Below are positions 1 through 10,557 of a stretch of 64,000 nucleotides of DNA, one piece after another (within the stretch, counting starts at the first letter, position 1; each line of letters opens with the position of its first letter). The DNA comes from Oscillospiraceae bacterium (GTDB lineage: Bacteria; Bacillota; Clostridia; Oscillospirales; Ruminococcaceae): the NCBI GenBank assembly GCA_009781425.1, contig WQYC01000007.1, positions 1 to 64,000 of the forward strand. The letters are read 5' to 3'. A program made the position numbers and the translations under genes. The notes under the pieces are model-generated. The model worked only from the letters and a program-made list of their open reading frames with translations, had not been told where the DNA came from and did no database searches.

Positions 1-138
1 TATGCCAGTATTGAAAATAAAAATGGGAGGTCAATAAAACTGATTGAAAAACTGGGCTTTGAATTGATAGCAGTTTTGCCTGAATCGAATTTTTACGGCA
101 GAATTGCAGACGTGGCATACTATGCAAGAGCATTATAA
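1..138 (+). CDS. GNAT-family acetyltransferase, C-terminal fragment (truncated by window edge)
   Basis: Frame 1 reads YASIENKNGRSIKLIEKLGFELIAVLPESNFYGRIADVAYYARAL*, typical GNAT C-terminus (N.RSI.L.EKLGF). Confidence 0.7.
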   Translation, partial: YASIENKNGRSIKLIEKLGFELIAVLPESNFYGRIADVAYYARAL

Positions 139-166
139 AGAAAACCAAACGAAAGGAAACATAAAT

Positions 167-1690
167 ATGGCATATATTTTAGGAATCGACATAGGAACTT
201 CGGGGACAAAGACTGTCCTGTTCAGCGAGAACGGCACTTCCGAAGCGAGCTCCACGCATGAATATCCGCTCTACACCCCGCAAAACGGCTATGCCGAGCA
301 GAACGCTGAGGACTGGTGGCACGCTGTCGTTGAAAGTATCAAGGACGTGCTTGCCGAGAGCTCGGTTAATCCCGCCGAAATTAAAGGAATCGGACTGAGC
401 GGACAAATGCACGGCTTAGTTATGCTTGATGCGGATAATAAAGTAATTAGAAAAAGCATAATTTGGTGCGACCAGCGCACAGCAAAGGAAGTTGACGAGC
501 TGAACGCTAAGGTCGGACACGATAAGCTTATCGAAATCACCGCCAATCCTGCAATCACAGGCTTCACGGCGGCGAAAATCCTCTGGGTTCGCAACAACGA
601 GCCGGAAAACTACGAAAAATGCAGACATATCCTGCTCCCGAAGGACTACATACGCTTCATGCTCACGGGCGAATACGCCACTGAAGTAAGCGACGCCTCG
701 GGTATGCAGTTGCTCGATATTCCTAAGCGCGACTGGTCTGATGAGGTTCTGCAGAAGCTTAATATCGACAAGGCTCTGCTCGCCAAGGTCTACGAATCCC
801 CTGACATCACGGGCGAAATTAGTGCAAAAGTTGCGTCTTTAACCGGACTAAAGGCGGGAACTCCTGTCGTTGGCGGAGCGGGCGATAACGCCGCAGCCGC
901 AATCGGAACAGGCGTAGTTGAGGACGGAAAGGCATTTACCACAATAGGCTCGTCGGGTGTTGTCTTCGCGCATACGAGCAAGATTTCCATCGACAAGGGC
1001 GGGCGCGTGCATACCTTCTGTTGTGCTGTTCCCGGCGCGTGGCACGTTATGGGCGTGACGCAGAGCGCGGGATTGTCGCTCAAGTGGTTCCGCGACAATC
1101 TTTGCTGGGGCGAAATGGAAACCGCGCTGATTATGGGCGTTGACCCTTATTACCTTACGGACAAAGCCGCGGAAAAAGTGCCGATTGGTGCAAATAATTT
1201 GATGTATCTGCCTTATCTCAACGGCGAGCGCACCCCGCACCTCGACCCGAACGCGCGCGGCGTCTTCTTCGGGCTGTCCTCAATGCACAAAAAGAACGAC
1301 ATGATTCGCGCGATTATGGAAGGTGTTGCGTATTCAATGCGCGACTGTGCCGAGGTTATGCGCGAAATGGGCATAAGCGTCAGCGATATGATGGCGTGCG
1401 GCGGCGGCGGAAGCTCTGCGCTTTGGCGGCAAATGCTCGCTGACCTGTACGGCTGTCCTGTTAAAACCACGCTTAATAAGGAAGGTCCTGCGCTCGGCGT
1501 CGCGCTTCTCGCGGCTGTAGGAACAGGAATTTATAAGAGCGTCCCCGAAGCCTGCAACGCAGTAATCAAGCCTGAACGCGTGCAAGAGCCGATTGCGGAT
1601 AATATCCCCGAATACGAGAAGGTTTACGCGCTGTACAAGCGGCTTTATCCGGCGATGAAGGGTATGTTTGCAGAATTGGCACAGCTTTAA
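167..1690 (+). CDS. xylB: xylulokinase (FGGY family); start moved to MAYILGIDIGTSGTK after GAAAGGA SD
   Basis: FGGY N-terminal GIDIGTSGTK, GLSGQMHGLV, GGGGSSALWRQMLAD. Confidence 0.93.
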   Translation: MAYILGIDIGTSGTKTVLFSENGTSEASSTHEYPLYTPQNGYAEQNAEDWWHAVVESIKDVLAESSVNPAEIKGIGLSGQMHGLVMLDADNKVIRKSIIWCDQRTAKEVDELNAKVGHDKLIEITANPAITGFTAAKILWVRNNEPENYEKCRHILLPKDYIRFMLTGEYATEVSDASGMQLLDIPKRDWSDEVLQKLNIDKALLAKVYESPDITGEISAKVASLTGLKAGTPVVGGAGDNAAAAIGTGVVEDGKAFTTIGSSGVVFAHTSKISIDKGGRVHTFCCAVPGAWHVMGVTQSAGLSLKWFRDNLCWGEMETALIMGVDPYYLTDKAAEKVPIGANNLMYLPYLNGERTPHLDPNARGVFFGLSSMHKKNDMIRAIMEGVAYSMRDCAEVMREMGISVSDMMACGGGGSSALWRQMLADLYGCPVKTTLNKEGPALGVALLAAVGTGIYKSVPEACNAVIKPERVQEPIADNIPEYEKVYALYKRLYPAMKGMFAELAQL

Positions 1691-1723
1691 TAAAAAATAT
1701 TTAATTCAAAAGGAGATTCAACA

Positions 1724-2659
1724 ATGCCACTTATCACAACAAAAGAAATGTTCAAAAAAGCCTACGACGGAGGCTACGCTATCGGCGCATTTAACGTCAA
1801 CAACATGGAAATCGTGCAGGGGATTACAGAAGCCGCCCGCGATTTAAACGCTCCCGTAATTCTGCAGGTCAGTGCAGGCGCGCGCAAATACGCAAGCCAT
1901 ACTTATTTAATGAAAATGGTGGAAGCCGCTGTCGCTGATACAGGCGTTCCGATTGCGCTTCACCTTGACCACGGCGCAGACTTTGAAACCTGCAAAAGCT
2001 GTATAGACGGCGGTTTTACGTCTGTCATGATTGACGGAAGCCATCACAGCTTTGAAGATAATATTAAAATCACAAAGCAAGTTGTAGAATACGCGCACTC
2101 CAAAGGCGTAACGGTAGAAGGCGAGCTCGGACAGTTAGCGGGCGTTGAAGATGACGTAAATGTTTCGGAAGAAGACGCGAGCTACACTCGCCCTGAAGAA
2201 GTACAGGAATTCGTAAGCAAAACAGGCGTGGACTCGCTTGCGATTGCTATAGGCACAAGCCACGGTGCGTTTAAATTCAAGCCGGGGCAAAAGCCGCAAT
2301 TACGCTTCGACATTCTCGACGAAATCACGAAGCTTCTCCCCGGATTCCCAATCGTACTGCATGGCGCGTCCAGCGTTCCGCAGGATTTCCTTGAGGAAAT
2401 CAACAAATACGGCGGCGATATGCCCGGCGCAATCGGAATCCCCGAGGATATGCTCCGCCAGGCGGCGAAGTCGGCGGTTTGTAAAATCAACATCGACAGC
2501 GACATCCGCATGGCGATGACTGCGGCGATTCGTAAATACATGGCGCAGAACCCCGGACACTTTGACCCGAGACAGTACTTCGTTCCTGCGCGCCAAGCTG
2601 TTAAAGACATGGTCGCTCACAAAATCAGCAACGTCCTCGGTTGCAACGGAAAGGCTTAA
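1724..2659 (+). CDS. fba: class II fructose-bisphosphate aldolase
   Basis: HLDHG, IDGSHHSFEDN, LHGASSVP motifs. Confidence 0.95.
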   Translation: MPLITTKEMFKKAYDGGYAIGAFNVNNMEIVQGITEAARDLNAPVILQVSAGARKYASHTYLMKMVEAAVADTGVPIALHLDHGADFETCKSCIDGGFTSVMIDGSHHSFEDNIKITKQVVEYAHSKGVTVEGELGQLAGVEDDVNVSEEDASYTRPEEVQEFVSKTGVDSLAIAIGTSHGAFKFKPGQKPQLRFDILDEITKLLPGFPIVLHGASSVPQDFLEEINKYGGDMPGAIGIPEDMLRQAAKSAVCKINIDSDIRMAMTAAIRKYMAQNPGHFDPRQYFVPARQAVKDMVAHKISNVLGCNGKA

Positions 2660-2662
2660 ATC

Positions 2663-3889
2663 ATGAAAAAAAATATAATAGTCGGGCAGAGCGGCGGCCC
2701 TACAGTTGCGATTAACGCCAGTCTCGCGGGAGTAATCCGCGGAGCTATGCAAAGCGATGCAATCGGCGAGATTTACGGCGCGCTCAATGGCATTGAGGGC
2801 TTGTTACAACGCAATATTATCGACTTGCGGAAGAGCATTAAAACAGCAGAGGACTTCGACCGCCTTGCGGCAACGCCCGCAATGGCGCTCGGCTCTTGCC
2901 GTTATAAGCTTCCCGCGCCGCCGCATGAGAAATACGACGAAATTATACAGATTTTAAAGGATTATAACATCGGCTATTTCTTCTACATTGGCGGAAATGA
3001 CTCGATGGATACTGTAAAGCAGTTGTCGAAAATCTGCGCCGAGAAGAATTTGGACATTAAGTGCATCGGCGTTCCGAAAACTGTAGACAACGACCTGCCG
3101 ATTACTGACCACACGCCGGGCTTCGGCTCTGCGGCGAAGTATATCGCAGGCTCAATCGCGGAAATCGCAATGGATTCGGGCGTTTACGATATGTTCAGCG
3201 TAATTGTCGCGGAAATCATGGGACGGCACGCGGGCTGGCTTGCCGCCGCATCAGTGCTTGCGCGAGAGTCTGTAGAAAGCGCACCGCAGTTGATTTATTT
3301 ACCGGAAGCACCGTTCTGCGAGGAAGATTTCATTAATAAAATTAAGAAGCACTCGAAAGAGAAAAAACTGCTTATAATTGCAGTTTCCGAGGGGCTTAAA
3401 AACAAAGACGGCGAGTATTTAAGTGCCGCGGGAGCAAGCGTTGACGGCTTCGGGCACGTTGCACTCGCGGGCGTTGGTAAATACTTAGAAGAGCTTATTA
3501 AAGAAAAAGTTGGTTGTAAAGTCCGCAGTATCGAATTCTCGGTGCTTCAGCGGGCGGCGGCGCATTTCTCGTCGGGTACAGACATTGCCGAAGCGCAGAG
3601 AATCGGCGAAGAAGCTGTCCGCGCCGCGCTTCGCGGGGAAACAGGCGTTATGATGACGTTTGAGCGCGTGTCGAACGCGCCCTATCTCGTGAATTACGGC
3701 ACTGTTGCTATTGAGAAATGCGCGAACTTAGAGAAAACTATTCCGCCCGAGTGGATAATCGACGGCTGTGATGTGAGCAAGGAAATGGTTGAGTATCTGC
3801 GCCCGCTGACAGAAGGGCGCGCGCCGTACTTCGAGAAGAACGGTATGCCGGAGTATTTGTTCCTTGATAAGACTGTAGTGAAAAAATGA
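2663..3889 (+). CDS. pfp: 6-phosphofructokinase, pyrophosphate-dependent type
   Basis: GGNDS (Asp at the ATP-type Gly104 position) and PKTVDNDL (Lys at the Gly124 position) are PPi-PFK signatures. Confidence 0.85.
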   Translation: MKKNIIVGQSGGPTVAINASLAGVIRGAMQSDAIGEIYGALNGIEGLLQRNIIDLRKSIKTAEDFDRLAATPAMALGSCRYKLPAPPHEKYDEIIQILKDYNIGYFFYIGGNDSMDTVKQLSKICAEKNLDIKCIGVPKTVDNDLPITDHTPGFGSAAKYIAGSIAEIAMDSGVYDMFSVIVAEIMGRHAGWLAAASVLARESVESAPQLIYLPEAPFCEEDFINKIKKHSKEKKLLIIAVSEGLKNKDGEYLSAAGASVDGFGHVALAGVGKYLEELIKEKVGCKVRSIEFSVLQRAAAHFSSGTDIAEAQRIGEEAVRAALRGETGVMMTFERVSNAPYLVNYGTVAIEKCANLEKTIPPEWIIDGCDVSKEMVEYLRPLTEGRAPYFEKNGMPEYLFLDKTVVKK

Positions 3890-5034
3890 AAGATATAATA
3901 TACATTTCTGAAAATAAAATTTTTGTTCGTAAAGACGGCAGACCGCTTGAACTGCCGTCGCAGAGAGTTGAAAAGTATAAGAAAGCTGTCGAAAGCATCA
4001 GAAAGCGCAATGAATGGAAGAACTCCGGCAAAGGTGCGCAGTTCATGGGTACTTATCGTCATTACGGCGATGCGGCTGAAACGGACGCCTACATATCCGG
4101 CTTGGCTAAGTATGAAGACGGCTTTCTCTATTCAATAAACCTGGACGACGTAGCCTGGATTTACAAGAAAACCACTGATAAAAACGATATTGAGGGGCAT
4201 ATAACCGCAAAAGATAAATTGCAAATCCGCGATATAGACATACACGGCGATAAATGCACCGCAAGCGTCGGAAGTCGGGAGACCCGCAGTCTCGCTGTTT
4301 TTGAGCTGTCAACGGGGAGCTTTAACGAGCTTACCGAGGGCGATACCCGCGAGGATTTTCCGAGCTTTTCAAAAAAATACAACCGAATTATGTTTTCTTC
4401 GTCCGGATTGGCGCGTTATCCTAACGGTGTGGCGGTCGCGGGACCCTACGCGGCGATGGCATTTGATATTGACAAAGGGGAAATGGAGGAGCTTTTTTCT
4501 GACAGCAGGTTCGATTTTATACGGGTTAAGGAAGACTCAAGTGGTAATATCTACTGCATAAAACGACCTTATGGCGGCGAGAAAAATGAAAATATCTTTC
4601 TTGATATTCTCTTATTCCCGTGGCGCATGATAAAAGCGATTTTCGGATTTTTTAACTTCTTTGCAATTATGTTCGGGGGACAATCATTACGCTCGAACAA
4701 AGACCCGCAGACCTCAGCGAACATGAAGATGAAGCAAAAATCAGAACGCGAGATGTTCATAGACGGAAACGTCATTAACGCAGAGCAAGCTTATAATTTA
4801 AACAAGCAAAAGGGTGAAAAATTCCCCGGGCTCATTCCGCATAGCTGGGAACTGATTAAGATTGATTGTTATGACGGAGGACATACCTGCTTGAAAAAAG
4901 GTGTGCTTGATTATACTGTCTGCGAAGACGGCAGCATATTATATTCTAACGGACACGCAATAATAAAATTATCTGACGGGAAAGAAGAGCTTGTGGAAAA
5001 GTGCAGATTAGCGAGTAATATAGTTGAATTGTAG
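3886..5034 (+). CDS. uncharacterised protein, beta-propeller-like N-terminal part with hydrophobic segment
   Basis: ORF overlaps pfp stop (ATGA); no family recognised. Confidence 0.6.
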   Translation: MKDIIYISENKIFVRKDGRPLELPSQRVEKYKKAVESIRKRNEWKNSGKGAQFMGTYRHYGDAAETDAYISGLAKYEDGFLYSINLDDVAWIYKKTTDKNDIEGHITAKDKLQIRDIDIHGDKCTASVGSRETRSLAVFELSTGSFNELTEGDTREDFPSFSKKYNRIMFSSSGLARYPNGVAVAGPYAAMAFDIDKGEMEELFSDSRFDFIRVKEDSSGNIYCIKRPYGGEKNENIFLDILLFPWRMIKAIFGFFNFFAIMFGGQSLRSNKDPQTSANMKMKQKSEREMFIDGNVINAEQAYNLNKQKGEKFPGLIPHSWELIKIDCYDGGHTCLKKGVLDYTVCEDGSILYSNGHAIIKLSDGKEELVEKCRLASNIVEL

Positions 5035-5041
5035 GTAAAAC

Positions 5042-5395
5042 ATGAACAAACAACTTCAAAAGCTTAAAAAAGACCTTGACGCCTTGCTTTCCGATGAAGC
5101 AGACAGCGTCGACTGGCAGGCGGAATCAGAAGAGCTTCTCACGAAAATCAAGTTTTTTCAACACGAACGGCTTGTTCACCTCATTGTAACCATGACGATG
5201 TGCTTGCTGACGATTATAATTACAGGCGTGCTGTTCACGATTGAGGGGGACGCCTTAATCGCTGTTATGCTGTTGTTTGCATTAGTTCTCGCGCTGACCG
5301 CTTCTTATCTTTCGCATTACTTCAAGCTTGAAAATCATGTGCAAAGTCTTTACGGCTATTATTACAAGTTACAGGAAAAAGCGCGAAAAATGTAA
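5042..5395 (+). CDS. small membrane protein with two predicted TM helices
   Basis: hydrophobic segments LIVTMTMCLLTIIITGVLF and LIAVMLLFALVLALTASYL. Confidence 0.6.
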   Translation: MNKQLQKLKKDLDALLSDEADSVDWQAESEELLTKIKFFQHERLVHLIVTMTMCLLTIIITGVLFTIEGDALIAVMLLFALVLALTASYLSHYFKLENHVQSLYGYYYKLQEKARKM

Positions 5396-5433
5396 AATTT
5401 TTGTAGAAAGCACAGAAAACTTTATAAGAACTA

Positions 5434-5459
5434 AAAACGGTTGAAATTTCAGCCGTTTT
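5434..5459 (+). terminator. hairpin AAAACGGTTGAAATTTCAGCCGTTTT, which also contains the glyA -35
   Basis: perfect arms apart from one wobble; T-run in right arm. Confidence 0.55.
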
Positions 5460-5469
5460 GTGTTATAAT
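5441..5469 (+). promoter_or_regulatory. sigma-A-like promoter of glyA
   Basis: TTGAAA-N17-TATAAT. Confidence 0.7.
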
Positions 5470-5483
5470 TAAATTGCAGAATA

Positions 5484-5507
5484 GTAGGGGCGATTATTAA
5501 TCGCCTG
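5484..5507 (+). repeat. GTAG-foot hairpin element A (singlet)
   Basis: GTAG-GGGCGATT-ATT-AATCGCCT-G in the glyA 5'UTR next to the SD. Confidence 0.75.
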
Positions 5508-5520
5508 TTAGGAGGAAACC

Positions 5521-6774
5521 ATGTATAAAGATTTAATGGATTCAATAGGCTTTTTAGCCGCGAGCGACCCTGCGGTTGCTACCGCAATGAAGGACGAGCT
5601 TCTGCGTCAGCAGAGGAACCTTGAGCTGATTGCGAGCGAGAATATCGTTTCGCCCGCTGTTATGGCGGCAATGGGCTCGGTACTTACAAACAAATACGCG
5701 GAGGGCTACCCCGGCAAGCGTTACTACGGCGGGTGCGAGTGCGTGGACGTTGTTGAGGAAATCGCGATTGAACGCGCGAAGGAGCTTTTCGGCGCGGCTT
5801 TCGCCAATGTTCAGACTCACTCAGGCGCGCAGGCGAATATGGCGGCTTATTTCGCGCTTTTGAGTGTAGGCGATACGGTACTTGGCATGAACTTGGCTCA
5901 CGGCGGACACTTAACGCATGGCTCTCCTGTAAATATATCCGGAAAATACTTTAATTTTGTTCCTTACGGTTTAGATGATGAAACGCAGAAATTAGATTAT
6001 GACGTTATAGAAAAATTAGCGGCTGAGCATAAACCGAAAATGATAGTAGCGGGTGCGAGCGCGTATCCGCGCGAAATAGATTTTAAGCGGCTTTCCGAAA
6101 TCGCGAAGGGTGTCGGCGCGTATTTCATGGTAGACATGGCGCATATCGCAGGGCTTGTCGCGGCGGGCGAGCATATGTCGCCTGTGCCTTATGCGGACGT
6201 AACCACTACCACAACGCATAAAACCTTGCGGGGACCTCGCGGCGGCTTGATTCTTTGTAATAATGAGGACATCGCAAAGAAAATTAACTCGGCTGTGTTC
6301 CCGGGAACGCAGGGCGGGCCTCTTATGCACGTGATTGCATCTAAGGCGGTCTGCTTCGCTGAAGCGTTGAAGCCCGAATTCAAGGAATACGGCAAGCAGG
6401 TGAAAAAGAACGCAAAGGTTCTCGCTGAAGAATTAGTCAAGCGCGGCTTTAACCTTGTTTCCGGCGGAACAGACAACCATCTTATGTTGGTTGATTTGCA
6501 ATCCTTTGAAGTTACAGGCAAGGAAATGCAGAGAAGGCTCGACGAGGTTTACATCACGATTAACAAAAACGCAGTTCCGAACGACCCGCAAAGCCCCTTC
6601 GTCACCAGCGGAATCAGAATCGGCACGCCCGCAGTCACTACCCGCGGCTTAAAGGAAGAAGACATGGCGGTAATAGCAGAGTGTATCTTCCTTGCTGCTA
6701 CCGATTTTGAAGCGAGCGAAGAAATAATAAAAGAAAAGGTTACAGCGATTTGCACTAAATATCCGTTATATTAA
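5521..6774 (+). CDS. glyA: serine hydroxymethyltransferase
   Basis: [27 protein letters not shown]. Confidence 0.96.
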   Translation: MYKDLMDSIGFLAASDPAVATAMKDELLRQQRNLELIASENIVSPAVMAAMGSVLTNKYAEGYPGKRYYGGCECVDVVEEIAIERAKELFGAAFANVQTHSGAQANMAAYFALLSVGDTVLGMNLAHGGHLTHGSPVNISGKYFNFVPYGLDDETQKLDYDVIEKLAAEHKPKMIVAGASAYPREIDFKRLSEIAKGVGAYFMVDMAHIAGLVAAGEHMSPVPYADVTTTTTHKTLRGPRGGLILCNNEDIAKKINSAVFPGTQGGPLMHVIASKAVCFAEALKPEFKEYGKQVKKNAKVLAEELVKRGFNLVSGGTDNHLMLVDLQSFEVTGKEMQRRLDEVYITINKNAVPNDPQSPFVTSGIRIGTPAVTTRGLKEEDMAVIAECIFLAATDFEASEEIIKEKVTAICTKYPLY

Positions 6775-6798
6775 ATTAAAAATTGCGGAGGTAGAACA

Positions 6799-7953
6799 AT
6801 GACAGTTGCAGCAGATAGCGAAATAGCTCTCAGTAAAAAAAGGCAGGTTGCGCATCTTTCCGTAATCGCACTTCAAGGCGCGGAGGAGCTCGGCGCGAAA
6901 ATAAACGAGCATTTAGTTGAGGGCAGGGGAAAAGGTAAAAACAAGGCTGATAATTTCCTCATCAAAAACGAATGTCCGCGCTTTTCCTCGGGCGACGCGA
7001 AGGGGATTCTGCGTCAGTCTATAAGAGGCGACGACGTGTTTATAATTGCCGATGTCGGCAATTATTCCTGTACCTATAATCTTTTCGGCAAGGAAAATAA
7101 TATGTCTCCCGACGACCATTTTCAAGATTTGAAGCGGATTATCCAAGCGGCGGGCGGAAAAGCGCACAGAATAAACGTGATTATGCCCGTTCTTTACGGC
7201 GGCAGACAGCACAAAAGAAACTACCGCGAGTCCCTTGACTGCGCGATTGCTTTGCAAGAGCTTGAATCTATGGGCGTGGCGAATATTATTACCTTTGACG
7301 CGCATGATTCAAGGGTTTGCAACGCGGTTCCGCTGATGGGCTTCGACAATATTATCCCCTCGTATCAAGTGCTGAAATCCCTTTTCACACGCGTTGATAA
7401 TTTAAAAATCGACAAGGACAGCTTCATGATGATAAGCCCGGACGAGGGCGCGCTTCACAGGAATATGTACTACGCTTCTGTGCTCGGCGTTGAGCTCGGA
7501 ATGTTCTACAAGCGCAGGGATTATTCAAAGATTCTGAACGGCAGAAATCCTATCGTAGCGCATGAATATCTCGGGAATTCAGTTAAGGGCAAGGACGTTT
7601 TCATCTGCGACGATATTATTTCGTCGGGCGAGTCAATGCTTGAGGTGGCTCAAGAGCTCAAAAAGCGTGAAGCCGCGCGAATATTGATTTACGCGACATA
7701 TCCGATTTTCACGGACGGACTGAACGTTTTTGATAAAGCCTGCAAGGAAGGCATAATCGACTATGTTTTCGGGACGAACTTAACTTACCGCACGCCGGAG
7801 CTTCTCAGCCGCGAGTGGTATTACGACGTTGACATTTCAAAGTATATCGCATACTTAATTGACGCGCTGAACCACGACGTTTCGACAGGGACAGTAATTG
7901 ACCCGCACGCGAAAATACGCGCGCTGCTACAGAGTTATAATAATGAAAAATAA
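6799..7953 (+). CDS. prs: ribose-phosphate pyrophosphokinase (divergent clostridial form)
   Basis: FDAHDSRVCNAVP, VFICDDIISSGESM (PRPP-binding loop). Confidence 0.85.
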   Translation: MTVAADSEIALSKKRQVAHLSVIALQGAEELGAKINEHLVEGRGKGKNKADNFLIKNECPRFSSGDAKGILRQSIRGDDVFIIADVGNYSCTYNLFGKENNMSPDDHFQDLKRIIQAAGGKAHRINVIMPVLYGGRQHKRNYRESLDCAIALQELESMGVANIITFDAHDSRVCNAVPLMGFDNIIPSYQVLKSLFTRVDNLKIDKDSFMMISPDEGALHRNMYYASVLGVELGMFYKRRDYSKILNGRNPIVAHEYLGNSVKGKDVFICDDIISSGESMLEVAQELKKREAARILIYATYPIFTDGLNVFDKACKEGIIDYVFGTNLTYRTPELLSREWYYDVDISKYIAYLIDALNHDVSTGTVIDPHAKIRALLQSYNNEK

Positions 7954-8614
7954 AGTTTTTCTGCTCATTATCTTTTCGCTGTTAGCCTGCGTTCTGCACG
8001 CTATAATGCTCTACTCGCCGTTCAATCAATACGCGTTTACGTCCATAACGAAAATAGTATTATTTACATCGTTTCCTTTTATTTTCACGCGGTTTTGTAA
8101 AGACTTAAAATTCAAGGATTTTTTCATATTTAAAGGCGACAGGAAAAACGTTAAAATCTCGCTCCTGCTCGGGCTCGGCGTGTTCGCAGTTATATGGATT
8201 GTTTTTCTGTTCATACGGCAGTTTATCGAGCGCGAAATGGTCATCGGCGCACTCGCTAACAACGGAATCACGCAGAGTAATTTTTTCTTGGTATTTATTT
8301 ATGTAGTGCTGATAAACGCATCGCTTGAAGAGCTTTTCTTCAGAGGCTTCATCTTTGAAACGTTGTATCGCAGGAACATGAAAATCCTCGCGCACAGCTA
8401 TTCGAGTTTGCTGTTCGCGGTGTATCACGTTGCGATTCTGCGTGAGGCGTTGTCGCTTCCGATGATGATTTTCTGCATTGCGGGGCTTGTCGCGGCGGGA
8501 CTGATTTTCAACGCGCTTGTTGTAAAATGCAAATGCATAACAGGCGCGCTGATTGTGCATATAAGTGCGAATTTAGCGTTAAACACGATTATTTTGTATT
8601 ATTTATTCACGTAG
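7943..8614 (+). CDS. CPBP family intramembrane metalloprotease
   Basis: ASLEELFFRGFIFE (EExxxR) and later H-containing TM; start overlaps prs end; stop TAG lies in element B. Confidence 0.75.
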   Translation: MKNKVFLLIIFSLLACVLHAIMLYSPFNQYAFTSITKIVLFTSFPFIFTRFCKDLKFKDFFIFKGDRKNVKISLLLGLGVFAVIWIVFLFIRQFIEREMVIGALANNGITQSNFFLVFIYVVLINASLEELFFRGFIFETLYRRNMKILAHSYSSLLFAVYHVAILREALSLPMMIFCIAGLVAAGLIFNALVVKCKCITGALIVHISANLALNTIILYYLFT

Positions 8615-8663
8615 GGAACGGATTCATCCGTTCCGCTAAGGAACGGATGAATCCGTTCCCTAC
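8611..8663. repeat. GTAG-foot hairpin element B (facing doublet)
   Basis: GTAGGGAACGGATTCATCCGTTCC-GCTAA-GGAACGGATGAATCCGTTCCCTAC; both halves identical when reverse complemented. Confidence 0.9.
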
Positions 8664-8683
8664 GTTTTTAAGGAGTGAAATTA

Positions 8684-9922
8684 ATGCCCTTAGCCGATAA
8701 AATCCGCCCGAAATCCCTTTCCGACTTCGCAGGGCAGCAGCACTTAGTCGGCGAAGGCAAGATTCTGCGCCGTATCATCGAAAGCGGAAAAATTCCGAAC
8801 CTCATTTTCTACGGTGCGTCGGGAACAGGGAAGACAACGCTCGCGAATATCATCGCCGAAAACGCGAATATGCCGCTCCGCAAGCTGAACGGGACGTCAG
8901 CTTCCACCGCCGACATAAAACAAATCATCGCCGAAACCAACACGCTCATGGGTTACGGCGGGATTTTGCTTTATTTGGACGAAATTCAATATTTCAATAA
9001 AAAGCAACAGCAAAGCCTGCTCGAATTCATAGAAAACGGCGACATTACGCTAATCGCCGCGACAACCGAGAATCCGTACTTTTACGTTTACGGCGCGATT
9101 CTTTCGAGAAGCACCGTGTTTGAATTCAAGCCGCTGACTCCCGAAGAAATAAAACCCGCGATTCAGCGCGGCTTTGAATTATCGGGACTTAAAAACGTCA
9201 GCGACGAGGTCGTGAGTATAATCGCACAGGGAACAGGCGGCGATGTCCGCAAGGCGCTCAACGCTGTCGAGCTTTGCGCGCTGACCTGCGGCGACGGCGA
9301 AATTACAACAGAGGTTGCGCTTGAATTATCGCAGAAAGCCGCAATAAAATATGACCGTCAGGGAGATGCGCACTACGATATACTTTCAGCGTTTCAAAAA
9401 TCTATTCGCGGCTCGGACGAGAACGCGGCTTTGCACTATCTTGCGCGGTTGCTCGCGGCAGGTGACTTGCCGTCAGCCTGCAGAAGGCTGTTAGTGACGG
9501 CTTCCGAAGACATTGGGTTGGCGTTCCCGAACGCAGTCGCAATCGTAAAAGCCTGCGTAGATTCAGCACTACAGCTCGGGCTCCCCGAAGCGCGGATTCC
9601 GCTTGCACAGGCTGTCGTTCTGCTTTGCACCTCGCCGAAGTCCAACAGCGCGTATCTTGCGATTGACGCGGCTTTGGCGGACGTTGAAGCAGGGCTTGCA
9701 GGAGATTTCCCGCGGCAGCTGCAGAACAAGCACTTCGACGGTGAGGACGTGAAAAACAAAGGTCAGCACTACCTTTATCCGCACAGCTACCCGAATCATT
9801 ACGTGAAACAGCAGTATCTGCCGGACGAGATTAAAGACAAGGTTTATTATGAATTCGGGGAGAATAAATTAGAGCAGGCGGCTCTTGAATACAGGAAAAA
9901 AGTGAAAGGCGGGGGAAAATAA
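8684..9922 (+). CDS. rarA: replication-associated recombination protein A (MgsA/RarA AAA+ ATPase)
   Basis: IFYGASGTGKTTLA, LYLDEIQYFNKKQQQSLL, C-terminal HYLYPHSYPNHYVKQQYLP. Confidence 0.93.
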   Translation: MPLADKIRPKSLSDFAGQQHLVGEGKILRRIIESGKIPNLIFYGASGTGKTTLANIIAENANMPLRKLNGTSASTADIKQIIAETNTLMGYGGILLYLDEIQYFNKKQQQSLLEFIENGDITLIAATTENPYFYVYGAILSRSTVFEFKPLTPEEIKPAIQRGFELSGLKNVSDEVVSIIAQGTGGDVRKALNAVELCALTCGDGEITTEVALELSQKAAIKYDRQGDAHYDILSAFQKSIRGSDENAALHYLARLLAAGDLPSACRRLLVTASEDIGLAFPNAVAIVKACVDSALQLGLPEARIPLAQAVVLLCTSPKSNSAYLAIDAALADVEAGLAGDFPRQLQNKHFDGEDVKNKGQHYLYPHSYPNHYVKQQYLPDEIKDKVYYEFGENKLEQAALEYRKKVKGGGK

Positions 9923-9931
9923 TTCCCCGCC
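9908..9931. terminator. hairpin GGCGGGG...CCCCGCC enclosing the rarA TAA stop
   Basis: 7-bp perfect arms; no clear T-run. Confidence 0.4.
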
Positions 9932-10005
9932 CTTGTCATATTTTCTGTCTAAGCTACGAATGTATAAGTAACTGCAGTTGATTTTACAGCAAAGAGGGTG
10001 ATAAG

Positions 10006-10557
10006 TTGCTCAGCGATAAGGAAATATACTCGCTTTTGACCACAAATCCCGAAAAGGGAATAGCGAGAATAATGAATGAGTACATGGCTTTCGTCTACAC
10101 TATTGTATACGGGAAGCTGTCGGGAATTACAAGTAAACAGGAAATAGAGGAGTGTGTAAGTGATGTTTTCTATGAGGTTTACAGAACGCGAAGCTCCATT
10201 GACCTTGAAAAAGGCTCGCTCAAGGCTTATATTGCAGTTTTATCGAAGCGCAGAGCGGTTGACCTTTTCAGAAGGCTCGTTAAAAGAGTTGGCGAGGTTT
10301 CAACCGACGACCTTAACCTGCTCACTTCGGGCGAAAACGTGGAAAATAGCGTGATTAACGCTGAAACGAGCGAGATTTTACTTACTGAAATTAAAAACCT
10401 CGGCGAACCCGACAGCCAGGTCATAATCCGCAAATACTACTTAGGGCAAAGCACAAAAATAATTTCAAAGGCACTCGGACTGAAACCAAACACGGTAGAC
10501 AAAAAGGTTTCGCGCGCGTTAGTAAAGCTAAAACAGGCATTGGGAGGTGCTATATAA
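10006..10557 (+). CDS. ECF-like RNA polymerase sigma factor
   Basis: sigma2-like EIEECVSDVFYEVYR; sigma4-like KIISKALGLKPNTVDKKVSRALVKLK. Confidence 0.8.
   Translation: MLSDKEIYSLLTTNPEKGIARIMNEYMAFVYTIVYGKLSGITSKQEIEECVSDVFYEVYRTRSSIDLEKGSLKAYIAVLSKRRAVDLFRRLVKRVGEVSTDDLNLLTSGENVENSVINAETSEILLTEIKNLGEPDSQVIIRKYYLGQSTKIISKALGLKPNTVDKKVSRALVKLKQALGGAI

Noticed and set aside
2692-2705. GGCGGCCCTACAG in pfp as an element end
   Set aside because: Encodes the conserved GGPT motif and has no palindromic partner.
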